Part shown: piece after piece, positions 8,385 to 14,875 of the stretch
Layout: each line of letters starts with the position of its first letter
Position numbering within the stretch: position 1 is the first letter of the stretch
Origin: Verrucomicrobia bacterium UBA7008
GTDB taxonomy: Bacteria; Verrucomicrobiota; Kiritimatiellia; RFP12; UBA1067
Assembly (NCBI GenBank): GCA_002449695.1
Contig: DJXI01000083.1
Coordinates: 1-49,777 of the forward strand
Length of the DNA: 49,777 nucleotides
Reading direction: 5' to 3'
Translations under genes and position numbers: made by a program
The notes under the pieces: generated by a model
What the model saw: the letters and a program-made list of their open reading frames with translations, nothing else
Told to the model about the DNA's origin: nothing
Database searches by the model: none

Positions 8385-9383
8385 ATGATGCAAAATGTAA
8401 ATGTTGGTTGGGGTCTCTCCCCAATTTTTAAACGCAATCTTTCGATTTTAGTGCTGATAGTCGCTTGCTTGGTGAGACTTCCCTTGAGCGCGATTGAAGG
8501 ACAATCTGAGGCGCTTAGCATATTAGCTCCGTTTCATGGTTTTTGCCCTAGGTTGGCGCAGGCTTTAAGTGGTAATAATGTTGAAGAACTTGTAGCGCTT
8601 ACAGCCCCAATGTTCAGGGTTGCGCTGACAAATGATCTAAATAAGTTCAAATTGAGATTCGAAGGTTTGCGCGGGACAGATATTTTTTGTTCGGTTGTAC
8701 CAAGGCAGGTGCTTTATTCTAAAGCAGATAATGATGTGATAGAATCTTTTATGGAAGAGGGCATAAAAGATATTGTGCCTATCCGCATAGTCAGCTTAAG
8801 TAAAAAACAACAGAATGTACCATCGGTTGATACGATTTATGTTAATACCGTGTTGCAGAATAGCGGACAGCCGATGATTATCGGGCGATTCATCATAGGC
8901 GGGCCAGTCACGCCGGATGATGTCAACAGAGATATTCAGGCGCTAAGGGATGGCTGTTTGGATGTTGATGATTCCATCATCTTTCGACGTGATCGGCTAT
9001 TTGTTAGCGATGGGGAGTATGCGTGGAATCTTGCCAGTAAGATTAAAGACATACTTTCTGATAAGAATCAAGCGCGGTCTCTTTCCTCCAGAATTTCTGT
9101 AAACGCTGATTTGCGATCTACAGTTGAAGAAATTGAGAGGTTGTCAACATACAGGATTAGGGCGGTCATTCCATTCTGCTCAGATTCACAATATACACGA
9201 AATAAGGTAGATGCAAGGGATGGTGATGTCCATGCATATTCGTTCGCGGTATATGCAGAAGAATTGCCGATAAAGGAAATTGGGTTTATTCATGTTGTTA
9301 TTGGTCGTGATTTAAGTTTTCGCATTATAAATGTTGAAGAATACGGCCGTTTTTACCGTATGCGTTCATGTGACGGGGGGTGA
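8385..9383 (+). CDS. Hypothetical exported protein, low-GC cargo of cassette A
   Basis: 332 residues of unrecognised family. The N-terminus MMQNVNVGWGLSPIFKR is encoded by the repeat module. It is followed by a hydrophobic stretch (NLSILVLIVACLVRLPLSAIEG, about 18-39) that looks like a signal peptide, so the mature protein is probably periplasmic or surface-exposed. AAAGGAG at 8373-8379 supports ATG 8385. Base composition is far more AT-rich than the flanking genes, with AAA/AAT/TTT codons common, which indicates acquisition. Position downstream of P2 suggests expression through the neighbouring ECF sigma. No catalytic motif is visible. Confidence 0.7.
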   Translation: MMQNVNVGWGLSPIFKRNLSILVLIVACLVRLPLSAIEGQSEALSILAPFHGFCPRLAQALSGNNVEELVALTAPMFRVALTNDLNKFKLRFEGLRGTDIFCSVVPRQVLYSKADNDVIESFMEEGIKDIVPIRIVSLSKKQQNVPSVDTIYVNTVLQNSGQPMIIGRFIIGGPVTPDDVNRDIQALRDGCLDVDDSIIFRRDRLFVSDGEYAWNLASKIKDILSDKNQARSLSSRISVNADLRSTVEEIERLSTYRIRAVIPFCSDSQYTRNKVDARDGDVHAYSFAVYAEELPIKEIGFIHVVIGRDLSFRIINVEEYGRFYRMRSCDGG

Positions 9384-9399
9384 AAGGGTCAGCAACTGT

Positions 9400-9418
9400 A
9401 AATTTCATGAGAAATTTT
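9400..9418 (+). terminator. Hairpin after cargo A
   Basis: AAATTTC (9400-9406) pairs with GAAATTT (9411-9417) around ATGA, ending in a short T-run. It is an AT-rich, weak candidate terminator 17 nt after the cargo stop codon. Confidence 0.35.
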
Positions 9419-9538
9419 CGGGCATTGTCTAAGGGTGTCGAATTCCATCCTTGCGCGTCAGAGGGGTGCGAGGGTCAAACCCTTGTGAAACGGTCGAAGT
9501 GATACGGTCAAAGTAGTTTTGATAGACTGCTAGCCCTG

Positions 9539-9673
9539 ATGAATCTGCGCGAGAATATGTCTGGAAGATGCCGCCGAGCCCGTCGGTCGGCACGTCAGCC
9601 ATTTGTGCGCCATAATCCGGCGGGCCCGAACACGCATGTCCGTGATCGTGAACACGCATGTCCGCGTTCGTGA
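9539..9673 (+). CDS. Short Arg-rich ORF of 3' module, copy A
   Basis: 44 codons beginning MNLRENMSGRCRR and ending inside the second 22-bp repeat. The copy at 11251 has the same frame with about five substitutions and an earlier stop because of repeat-number change. It is basic and uncharacterised; a genuine product is doubtful. Confidence 0.3.
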   Translation: MNLRENMSGRCRRARRSARQPFVRHNPAGPNTHVRDREHACPRS

Positions 9674-9715
9674 ATACGCATGTTCGCGATTGTGAATACG
9701 CATGTTCGTGATTAC
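9628..9715 (+). repeat. Four 22-bp tandem repeats (copy A)
   Basis: Units start at 9628, 9650, 9672 and 9694. Each begins GAA(C/T)ACGCATGT(C/T)CG and ends with a variable six to seven bases. No spacers separate them, so this is not CRISPR. A length of two helical turns suggests iteron-like protein binding. Confidence 0.85.
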
Positions 9716-10055
9716 GGGCGCGGTTCCCCTGTTTTTAATTAACTCCGATAACTCCGAGCAGCTGGGCTTTCGTTACCACTTCGCGCAATTCGTGTTGCGT
9801 CGCATGTGAAATTGTTCTGTAGCTGATGAGAAATGTCTATTTGTGGCTGGAGGAGGTTTCCTTCCGACCTCCTCGTGTCTGAATGAGGATCGCCTTGTCT
9901 GCCGAAGGACGCCTCTAAAGATACTGACCCAACCTGAACAGCCGTTGAAAAACGCGAAGCGGCGGAGCGGTCGCGGGAGCCTAAACGCTCGGAGTTGATA
10001 AATGTCAATGTTGGCCGGGGTCCCACCGCAATTTTCGAGAAGTCTAGATTTTCCT

Positions 10056-10095
10056 TGAAATCTTTTCGCGCGGTTTTCGTTTGTTAGGATTGAAG
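10056..10095 (+). promoter_or_regulatory. Putative ECF-type promoter P3
   Basis: TGAAAT (10056-10061), CTTTTCGCGCG spacer, CGTTTG, then TTGAAGGG: the third copy of the sigma-operon promoter block. It is closest to P2, with one T-to-C change after TGAAAT. Confidence 0.6.
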
Positions 10096-10139
10096 GGGGC
10101 GGCAGGGCCTTCTTCCGCCGTGGCGCGGCGCCCGCGCGC

Positions 10140-10169
10140 TTGACAGCAAACGAAGATAAATGATAAGAT
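10140..10169 (+). promoter_or_regulatory. Sigma70 promoter in 5' module, copy B
   Basis: TTGACA (10140-10145), 18-bp spacer, TAAGAT (10164-10169), with TG before the -10; identical to copy A. Confidence 0.65.
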
Positions 10170-10180
10170 AAAGGCATAAA

Positions 10181-10357
10181 ATGAAACGTGCATGCGATGT
10201 CAATGTTGGTTGGGGTCTGTCCCCGCAAGGTTGGGCATCAGACTTCGGACTTCAGACTCCCAAGTTGAGGTCGAAGGGGAGGGCGTTGCAGTTTCGAAGT
10301 CTGAAGTCAGATGTCCGAAGTCCTTCTCCCCAATTTGCGGGGACAGACCCCAGCTGA
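10181..10357 (+). CDS. Small repeated ORF (58 aa), copy B
   Basis: 58-codon twin of 8177-8353, beginning MKRACDVNVGWGLSPQGW. The changes are L3R, a silent change in the Ala codon, and M30R. The reading frame is kept but most DNA is identical, so coding selection cannot be separated from recent duplication. Confidence 0.4.
   Translation: MKRACDVNVGWGLSPQGWASDFGLQTPKLRSKGRALQFRSLKSDVRSPSPQFAGTDPS
10212..10351. repeat. 140-bp long inverted repeat (MITE-like), copy B
   Basis: The same 17-bp terminal arms as copy A lie at 10212-10228 and 10335-10351, with the same internal heptamer-like arms. Confidence 0.8.
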
Positions 10358-10391
10358 AAAGGCGATAATGCGTCAGAAAGGAGCCTAAACA

Positions 10392-10463
10392 ATGAAAAAT
10401 GTAAATGTCGGTTGGGGTCTCTCCCCTATTTTCCGAATGTTGGAATCCATCTTATTGTTTTGA
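10392..10463 (+). pseudogene. Truncated start of a cassette gene (23 codons)
   Basis: ATG 10392 has the AAAGGAG site and the module N-terminus MKNVNVGWGLSPIF found in 8385-9383. The frame then closes at TGA 10461-10463 after a short hydrophobic run. The longer open frame here (10405-10668) is in another phase. This looks like the module start joined out of frame to a different cargo. Confidence 0.5.
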
Positions 10464-10668
10464 CGTTGAGCCTCAATGCCCAGATGGTTGGTGCCCTTCT
10501 GGCGCGAAACCATTTTTAACTGATGGACTAGGGAAACTATCTAATACTAACCCAGCGTGGAATTTCAGTACGAATGGACTGCATTCCAATTGTTTTGAGA
10601 TGCAAACTCGTGAGTGGATTTTGGGCGTCCAAGCATACCTTGGTCGTTGGTGCACAAAATGTGAATAG
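10405..10668 (+). CDS. Hypothetical Cys-rich protein, cargo of cassette B
   Basis: 87 codons in a frame different from ATG 10392. The part after the module is Cys-rich (CWNPSYC, CPDGWC, WCTKC), suggesting a zinc-binding or disulfide protein, or the remnant of a larger gene. ATG 10405 lies within the repeat module and is 18 nt from the nearest ribosome-binding site, so the start is uncertain. It is AT-rich compared with the chromosome. No family is recognised. Confidence 0.4.
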   Translation: MSVGVSPLFSECWNPSYCFDVEPQCPDGWCPSGAKPFLTDGLGKLSNTNPAWNFSTNGLHSNCFEMQTREWILGVQAYLGRWCTKCE

Positions 10669-10706
10669 ACAATCGATCAAATCTTACTTGCAGCTTTGAG
10701 TTTATT

Positions 10707-11225
10707 ATGAAAAGAGTTCAACAATCATATGTCGCTGCTACTACTGCGACAATCTTTTTCTTCCAATGCATAGCGACATGCTGTATTTGGGATATGAAAA
10801 TGGGTGTTCTGCTATATTTTTTAATGGCATTACTATGTATTATTCAATTTCCTACATTTATTATAATAATGTGTTTTCTGTTTTTAGCCCCTGTACCTTC
10901 AAACAGCATCTTTTCATGCTTGGCAGAAAAAGCCTTTTCAATATATTTGTCGAAATTTTACGTTTTTGCCATTGCACATAGTATTCTTTGGCATCACTTC
11001 CTGACAGGCGAACAATACATAATGTCTAAAAGTTCACTATACATTTTGCTTTTGTATGGTTTATTGTTTATTTCGTCGCCTTTGCCTGATTCGCCATCGA
11101 TTTGTTTATTGCTATTTCCTCTAGAAGTGTTATCCCCTTTGGGTCTTTATGTTCTTGTCGATAATGGTTTGTCTCGGATTATGGTTGCTATAAGAAGGGA
11201 CGGACATGATTGCCACAGTAAATGA
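10707..11225 (+). CDS. Hypothetical multi-pass membrane protein, cargo of cassette B
   Basis: 172 residues with about four or five hydrophobic segments (for example FLMALLCIIQFPTFIIIMCF and LYILLLYGLLFISS) and a basic C-terminal tail. Strongly AT-rich, with rare codons for this genome, indicating foreign origin. No ribosome-binding site is evident before ATG 10707. No family is recognised. It ends just before the second copy of the 3' module, so its position corresponds to that of the 8385 gene in cassette A although the proteins are unrelated. Confidence 0.55.
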   Translation: MKRVQQSYVAATTATIFFFQCIATCCIWDMKMGVLLYFLMALLCIIQFPTFIIIMCFLFLAPVPSNSIFSCLAEKAFSIYLSKFYVFAIAHSILWHHFLTGEQYIMSKSSLYILLLYGLLFISSPLPDSPSICLLLFPLEVLSPLGLYVLVDNGLSRIMVAIRRDGHDCHSK

Positions 11226-11250
11226 AGTTTATGATACACTGCTAGCCATG

Positions 11251-11379
11251 ATGAATCTGCGCGAGAGTATGTCTGGAAGATGCCGCCGAATCCGTCGGTT
11301 GGCACGTCAGCCATTTGTGCGACATAATTCTGCGGGTCCGAACACGCATGTCCGTGATCGTGAACACGCATGTCCGTGA
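11251..11379 (+). CDS. Short Arg-rich ORF of 3' module, copy B
   Basis: 42 codons beginning MNLRESMSGRCRR; counterpart of 9539-9673. It stops within the second 22-bp repeat. An extended -10 lies 11 nt upstream, so a leaderless transcript is conceivable. Function unknown. Confidence 0.3.
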   Translation: MNLRESMSGRCRRIRRLARQPFVRHNSAGPNTHVRDREHACP

Positions 11380-11449
11380 TCGTGAACACGCATGTCCGCG
11401 TTCGTGAATACGCATGTTCGCGATTGTGAATACGCATGTTCGTGATTAC
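11340..11449 (+). repeat. Five 22-bp tandem repeats (copy B)
   Basis: Units start at 11340, 11362, 11384, 11406 and 11428. Units 1 and 2 are identical, and the remaining three match the last three of copy A. One unit has therefore been gained here or lost in A. Confidence 0.85.
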
Positions 11450-11772
11450 GGGCGCGGTTCCCCTGTTTTTAATTAACTCCGAGCAGCTGGGCTTTCGTTA
11501 CCACTTCGCGCAATTCGTTCTGCTTCGCATGTGAAATTGTTCTGTAGCTGATGAGAAATGTCTATTTGTGGCTGGAGGAGGTTTCCTCCCGACCACCTCG
11601 TGTCTGAAGGCGGGTCGTCTTACCTGCCGAAGGCAGCCTCTAAAGATGCTGACCCAATCTGAACAGCCGTTGAAAAACGCGAAGCGGCGGAGCGGTCGCG
11701 GGAGCCCAAACGCTCGGAGTTGATAAATGTCAATGTTGGTTGGGGCCCCACCGCAATTTTTTTTCTAGAGGG

Positions 11773-11885
11773 GCTAGACCGCTCGCTTACGCGGGCTACG
11801 CTAGACCGCTCGCTTTGCTCGCTACGCTAGACCGCCCGCTTACGCGGGCTACGCTAGACTTCTAGAATAGCGAGCGGTCTAGACC
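11773..11885. repeat. 26/27-bp tandem repeat with inverted end
   Basis: Three direct units begin GCTAGACCGC(T/C)CGCTT at 11773, 11800 and 11826. Then 11853-11885 carries TCTAGA and the reverse complement of the unit core (TAGCGAGCGGTCTAGACC). The block sits between the cassette island and the speA promoter. It holds no gene. Confidence 0.8.
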
Positions 11886-11925
11886 AGCGTGCAACGCGGC
11901 ACAAATTCCTTTGCCCCGGCGGCGG

Positions 11926-11954
11926 TTGACTTTGGGGGAGCGATATGATAACAT
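11926..11954 (+). promoter_or_regulatory. Sigma70 promoter of the polyamine operon
   Basis: TTGACT (11926-11931), 17-bp spacer and TAACAT (11949-11954) preceded by TGA. This gives a leader of about 90 nt to the preferred decarboxylase start. No ribosome-binding site is obvious. Confidence 0.6.
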
Positions 11955-12052
11955 ACGCCCCCGTTCGTCCGGAATAGGCGACTCTCCACGTGCGGGTGCA
12001 CGACGGGAAGCAACGCCCCTTACGGATTCACTTGCGTCAAGGGTCACATGAA

Positions 12053-13504
12053 TTGTCTCACCTTACACAGCAAGCTACGCCTCTCGCGGAGGCGCTGAAC
12101 GCGCAGCGGATCAACCGTCTGGCGCATTTCGACGTGCCCGGCCACAAGGGCGGGCGCATGAACCCCGAGCTCCCCGAGTACTACGGACGCCTGTGCATGT
12201 CGCTCGACGTCAACTCGATGAAGCCGCTTGACAACCTGGGCCATCCCGTGGGCGTCATCCGGGACGCGCAGGCGCTCGCGGCGGAGGCGTTCGGCGCGGA
12301 CCACGCCTTCTTCATGGTGAACGGCACCACCTCCGCCGTCCAGACGATGATCTGGACGACGTGCGGCCGCGGCGAAAAGATCATCATGCCGCGCAACGTC
12401 CACCGCAGCGCCATCAACGCGCTCGTCATCAACGGCGCGATCCCCGTCTACGTCAACCCCGGGCGCAACGCGCGGCTCGGCATCCCGCTGGGGATGGGCG
12501 TGGAGGACGTGCAGCGCGCCATCGAGCAGCACCCCGACGCGAAGGCCATCCTCGTCAACAACCCGACGTACTACGGCGTGTGCTCCGACCTGGAGACGAT
12601 CGTCTCCATCGCGCACGCGGCGGGGATGAAGGTGCTGGCGGACGAGGCGCACGGCACGCACTTCTACTTCTCCGACAGGCTGCCGGTCTCGGGCATGGCG
12701 GCGGGCTGCGACATGGCGGCCGTCTCGCTCCACAAGACGGGCGGCTCGCTCACGCAGAGCTCGATCCTCCTCAGCCGGAACACGGTCAACCCCGACTACG
12801 TGCGCCAGATGATCACGCTGACGCAGTCGACGAGCGCGAACTACCTGCTGCTGAGTTCGCTCGATCTCGCGCGCCGCCACCTGCACTTCCACGGCCGCGA
12901 GGTCTACGAAAAGACCATCGCCTTCGCGGAGTACGCGCGCGAGGAGATCAACCGCCTCGGCGGCTACTACGCGTTCGGCCCCGAGATCTGCAACGGCGAC
13001 ACGTGCTTCGCGTTCGACCTGACGAAGCTGTCGGTCCACACGCGCGACATCGGGCAGGCCGGCATCGAGGTGTACGACCTGCTCCGCGACGACTACGGCA
13101 TCCAGATCGAGTTCGGCGACGTCGGCAACATCCTCGCCATCATCTCGGCGGGCGACCGCCGCATGGACGTCGAGCGGCTCATCTCCGCGCTCGCCGAGAT
13201 CAAGCGCCTGCACCGCAAGGATCCCGTCGGCCTCTTCGACCACGAATACATCGACCCCGACGTCGCCATGACGCCCGAGGCCGCGTTCGTCGCGCAGAAG
13301 GAGACGGTGCCGCTGCGGGCGTCGCTCGGCCGCGTCGCCGGCGAATTCGTGATGAGCTATCCGCCCGGCATCCCGATTCTCGCGCCGGGCGAGCGCGTCA
13401 CGCCCGACATCCTCGAACACATCGAATTCACCAAGGCCAAGGGCTGCTTCATGACCGGCCCCCTGGACATGGCGCTCAACAACCTGCAGGTCGTTGTGAG
13501 TTGA
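12053..13504 (+). CDS. speA: Biosynthetic arginine decarboxylase, Orn/Lys/Arg decarboxylase family (fold III, short type)
   Basis: 483-residue PLP enzyme of the Bacillus SpeA type, converting arginine to agmatine. FDVPGHKGG, FMVNGTTSA, NVHRS, LADEAHGTHF and SLHKTGGSLTQSS are visible; the PLP lysine codon is at 12734-12736. The C-terminal domain includes VMSYPPGIPI. Agmatinase and carboxyspermidine genes downstream support agmatine over cadaverine. I choose TTG 12053 because the product MSHLTQQATPL aligns with short SpeA N-termini; GTG 11990 would add 21 residues. The stop codon (13502-13504) is supplied by a 7-bp repeat unit GAGTTGA, the first of an array. Confidence 0.9.
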   Translation: MSHLTQQATPLAEALNAQRINRLAHFDVPGHKGGRMNPELPEYYGRLCMSLDVNSMKPLDNLGHPVGVIRDAQALAAEAFGADHAFFMVNGTTSAVQTMIWTTCGRGEKIIMPRNVHRSAINALVINGAIPVYVNPGRNARLGIPLGMGVEDVQRAIEQHPDAKAILVNNPTYYGVCSDLETIVSIAHAAGMKVLADEAHGTHFYFSDRLPVSGMAAGCDMAAVSLHKTGGSLTQSSILLSRNTVNPDYVRQMITLTQSTSANYLLLSSLDLARRHLHFHGREVYEKTIAFAEYAREEINRLGGYYAFGPEICNGDTCFAFDLTKLSVHTRDIGQAGIEVYDLLRDDYGIQIEFGDVGNILAIISAGDRRMDVERLISALAEIKRLHRKDPVGLFDHEYIDPDVAMTPEAAFVAQKETVPLRASLGRVAGEFVMSYPPGIPILAPGERVTPDILEHIEFTKAKGCFMTGPLDMALNNLQVVVS

Positions 13505-13560
13505 GAGTGGAGAATGGAGAGTGGAGAGTTGAGCGTGGCGTGTCACAACTTGAGAATGGA
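13498..13560 (+). repeat. Heptamer array H1 (GAGTGGA orientation)
   Basis: GAGTTGA, GAGTGGA, GAATGGA, GAGTGGA, GAGTTGA run without gaps from 13498 to 13532, then degrade. The first unit contains the speA stop codon. It lies just before the four-helix-bundle gene, opposite in orientation to array H2. Confidence 0.9.
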
Positions 13561-13572
13561 GGGCGAGGCAGG

Positions 13573-13932
13573 ATGAGGGAAAGCATCATTGCAGACAAGA
13601 GTTATGCCTTGGCCGTCAGGGTCGTCAGGCTGAACCGGCATTTGGCGGAGAAGAAAAAAGAGTTCGTCCTGAGCAAGCAGCTCTTGCGTGCCGGCACGAG
13701 CATCGGCGCCAATGTCCGCGAAGGGCAGGAGGGGCAGAGCAAGGCCGATTTCGTCAACAAGTTCAGCATTGCGCTCAAGGAGTGCGGCGAGACGCTGTAT
13801 TGGCTGGATCTCTTGCACGATACCGGATTCCTGACGGATCGGCAGTACCGCTCCATTTGCGATGATTGCATTGAAGTGAAGAAACTGCTCGTCTCGATCG
13901 TCAAGACTTCCCGCTCCCGCCTCCCGCACTAA
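13573..13932 (+). CDS. Four-helix-bundle protein (S23/IVP family)
   Basis: 119 residues matching the family once called S23 ribosomal or 23S rRNA intervening-sequence protein: YALAVRVVRLNR, SKQLLRAGTSIGANVREGQ, KADFVNKFSIALKECGETLYWLDLL and a last helix. Family members are small helical bundles of unclear role, found in rRNA intervening sequences and, as Avd relatives, with diversity-generating retroelements; no reverse transcriptase is here. GGAGG precedes ATG 13573. It interrupts the polyamine operon, with inverted heptamer arrays on both sides, and the last base of its TAA stop is the first base of array H2. GC is lower than its neighbours. A mobile unit is inferred. Confidence 0.85.
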   Translation: MRESIIADKSYALAVRVVRLNRHLAEKKKEFVLSKQLLRAGTSIGANVREGQEGQSKADFVNKFSIALKECGETLYWLDLLHDTGFLTDRQYRSICDDCIEVKKLLVSIVKTSRSRLPH

Positions 13933-14029
13933 CTCTCCACTCTCAACTTTCAACTTTCAACTCTCAACTCTCCACTCTCAACTTTCAACTCTCAACTCTC
14001 CACTCTCAACTTTCAACTCTCAACTCTCC
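13932..14029 (-). repeat. Heptamer array H2: 14 perfect-phase units (ACTCTCA orientation)
   Basis: Exactly 14 x 7 bp. With A=ACTCTCA, T=ACTTTCA and C=ACTCTCC the order is C A T T A C, then A T A C twice, so a 28-bp higher-order unit is tandemly repeated. The array starts on the stop codon of the upstream gene and ends on the base before the speE ATG, leaving speE without a Shine-Dalgarno sequence. Confidence 0.95.
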
Positions 14030-14875
14030 ATGGAACTGTGGTACACCGACAAGCATACGGAGGACGTGCGCTTCTCCGTCAAGGTCAAGCGGCAGCTCGC
14101 CTCGCACAAGAGCGAGATCCAGCAGATCGACATCCTCGACACGTGCGGCTTCGGGCGCGTCCTGGTCCTCGACGGCGAGCTGATGATCACCGAGAAGGAC
14201 GAGTTCATCTACCATGAGATGCTCACGCACGTGCCGATGGCGGTCCATCCCAACGTGGAGACGGTGCTCGTCGTCGGCGGCGGCGACGGCGGCACGGTGC
14301 GCGAACTCGCGAAGTACCCGTCCATCCGCGAAATCGATCTCGTCGAGGCCGACAAGGAGGTGGTGACGCTCTCGTCCATCCACCTGCCGTTCACGGCGTG
14401 CAAGCTGCGCGACCCGCGCGTGCGGCTCCACTTCGAGGATGGCCTGCGGTTCGTGCGCGGCAAGAAGGACGCATACGATCTCATCATCGTCGACTGCCCC
14501 GATCCCTACGGCCCCGCCGAGGGCCTCTTCACGCGCGAGTTCTACGGCAACTGCTGCAACGCGCTCAAGGAGGACGGCATCCTCATCAACCAGCACGAGT
14601 CGCCGTTCTACGCCGCGCACCAGACGAGCGTCAAGAACGCCCACGCGCACATCGCGATCGAGTTCCCCGTCTCGACCGTCTACCAGTGCCACATCCCGAG
14701 CTATCCGTCGGGCCACTGGCTCTTCGGCTTCGCGTCGCTCAAGTACGATCCCGTGCGCGACCTCGACGCGGCGCGCTGGAACGCGCTCGGCATCGCCGCG
14801 CGCTACTACAACACCGACCTCCACCGCGGCGCGTTCGCGCTGCCCAACTACGTCAAGGAGCTCCTGAACCGATGA
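14030..14875 (+). CDS. speE: Spermidine synthase-family aminopropyltransferase
   Basis: 281 residues. The Rossmann core has VVGGGDGGTVREL (GGGDGG 83-88), the acidic residue of DLVEAD, and DCPDPYGPAEGLF (Asp155 and Asp158, the catalytic aspartates; most homologues read DSTDP). It transfers aminopropyl from decarboxylated SAM to an amine and releases MTA. ATG 14030 abuts a heptamer array and has no ribosome-binding site. The stop overlaps speB (ATGA). No SAM decarboxylase is in the window, and the same operon encodes the alternative carboxyspermidine route, so the amine acceptor may not be putrescine. Confidence 0.9.
   Translation: MELWYTDKHTEDVRFSVKVKRQLASHKSEIQQIDILDTCGFGRVLVLDGELMITEKDEFIYHEMLTHVPMAVHPNVETVLVVGGGDGGTVRELAKYPSIREIDLVEADKEVVTLSSIHLPFTACKLRDPRVRLHFEDGLRFVRGKKDAYDLIIVDCPDPYGPAEGLFTREFYGNCCNALKEDGILINQHESPFYAAHQTSVKNAHAHIAIEFPVSTVYQCHIPSYPSGHWLFGFASLKYDPVRDLDAARWNALGIAARYYNTDLHRGAFALPNYVKELLNR

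Larger units (their letters stand above)
9505..10035 (+). repeat. 3' cassette module, copy A
   Basis: About 530 bp repeated with small differences at 11228-11765. It contains a short conserved ORF, four 22-bp tandem repeats, a GAGGAGG/CCTCCTC hairpin (9850-9874) and, at its end, AATGTCAATGTTGG followed by GGGG(T/C)C, related to the start of the 5' module. No transposase or recombinase gene is present. 9384-9504 holds no recognisable gene. Confidence 0.85.
10040..10391 (+). repeat. 5' cassette module, copy B
   Basis: Second copy of 8036-8384 with the same order: promoter P3, GC-rich leader, sigma70 promoter, 58-codon ORF, inverted repeat, AAAGGAG. Confidence 0.85.
11228..11765 (+). repeat. 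3' cassette module, copy B
   Basis: Second copy of 9505-10035. It has five rather than four 22-bp repeats, lacks a short AACTCCGAT duplication, and differs by scattered substitutions. It begins with TGATACACT (11231-11239), a -10 only 11 nt before ATG 11251. Confidence 0.85.

Noticed and set aside
9440..9500. tRNA-like 3' end (AGGGTCAAACCCT)
   Set aside because: It lacks the TTC of a T-loop and any D- or anticodon arm. No tRNA gene was found in the window.
9429..9659. Minus-strand ORF with MRVHDHGHACSG-like repeats (also 11147-11437)
   Set aside because: It is the antisense reading of the 22-bp tandem repeats. It has no ribosome-binding site, and its length tracks repeat number.
9628..9715. 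CRISPR array
   Set aside because: Repeats are contiguous with no spacers and no cas genes are present. The same reasoning excludes the heptamer arrays.
8036..11890. Insertion sequence or integron
   Set aside because: No transposase, integrase or attC-like site is recognisable. The repeats are module copies, not terminal repeats of one IS.
12048..12098. Leader-like ORF ending SRRR with several Arg codons, out of frame at the speA start
   Set aside because: It would suit Arg-sensing control of an arginine decarboxylase, but it overlaps the proposed speA start and no hairpin or terminator follows. It also has no ribosome-binding site.
13573..13932. Diversity-generating retroelement (Avd-like protein)
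   Set aside because: No reverse transcriptase, template repeat or variable repeat is present in the window.
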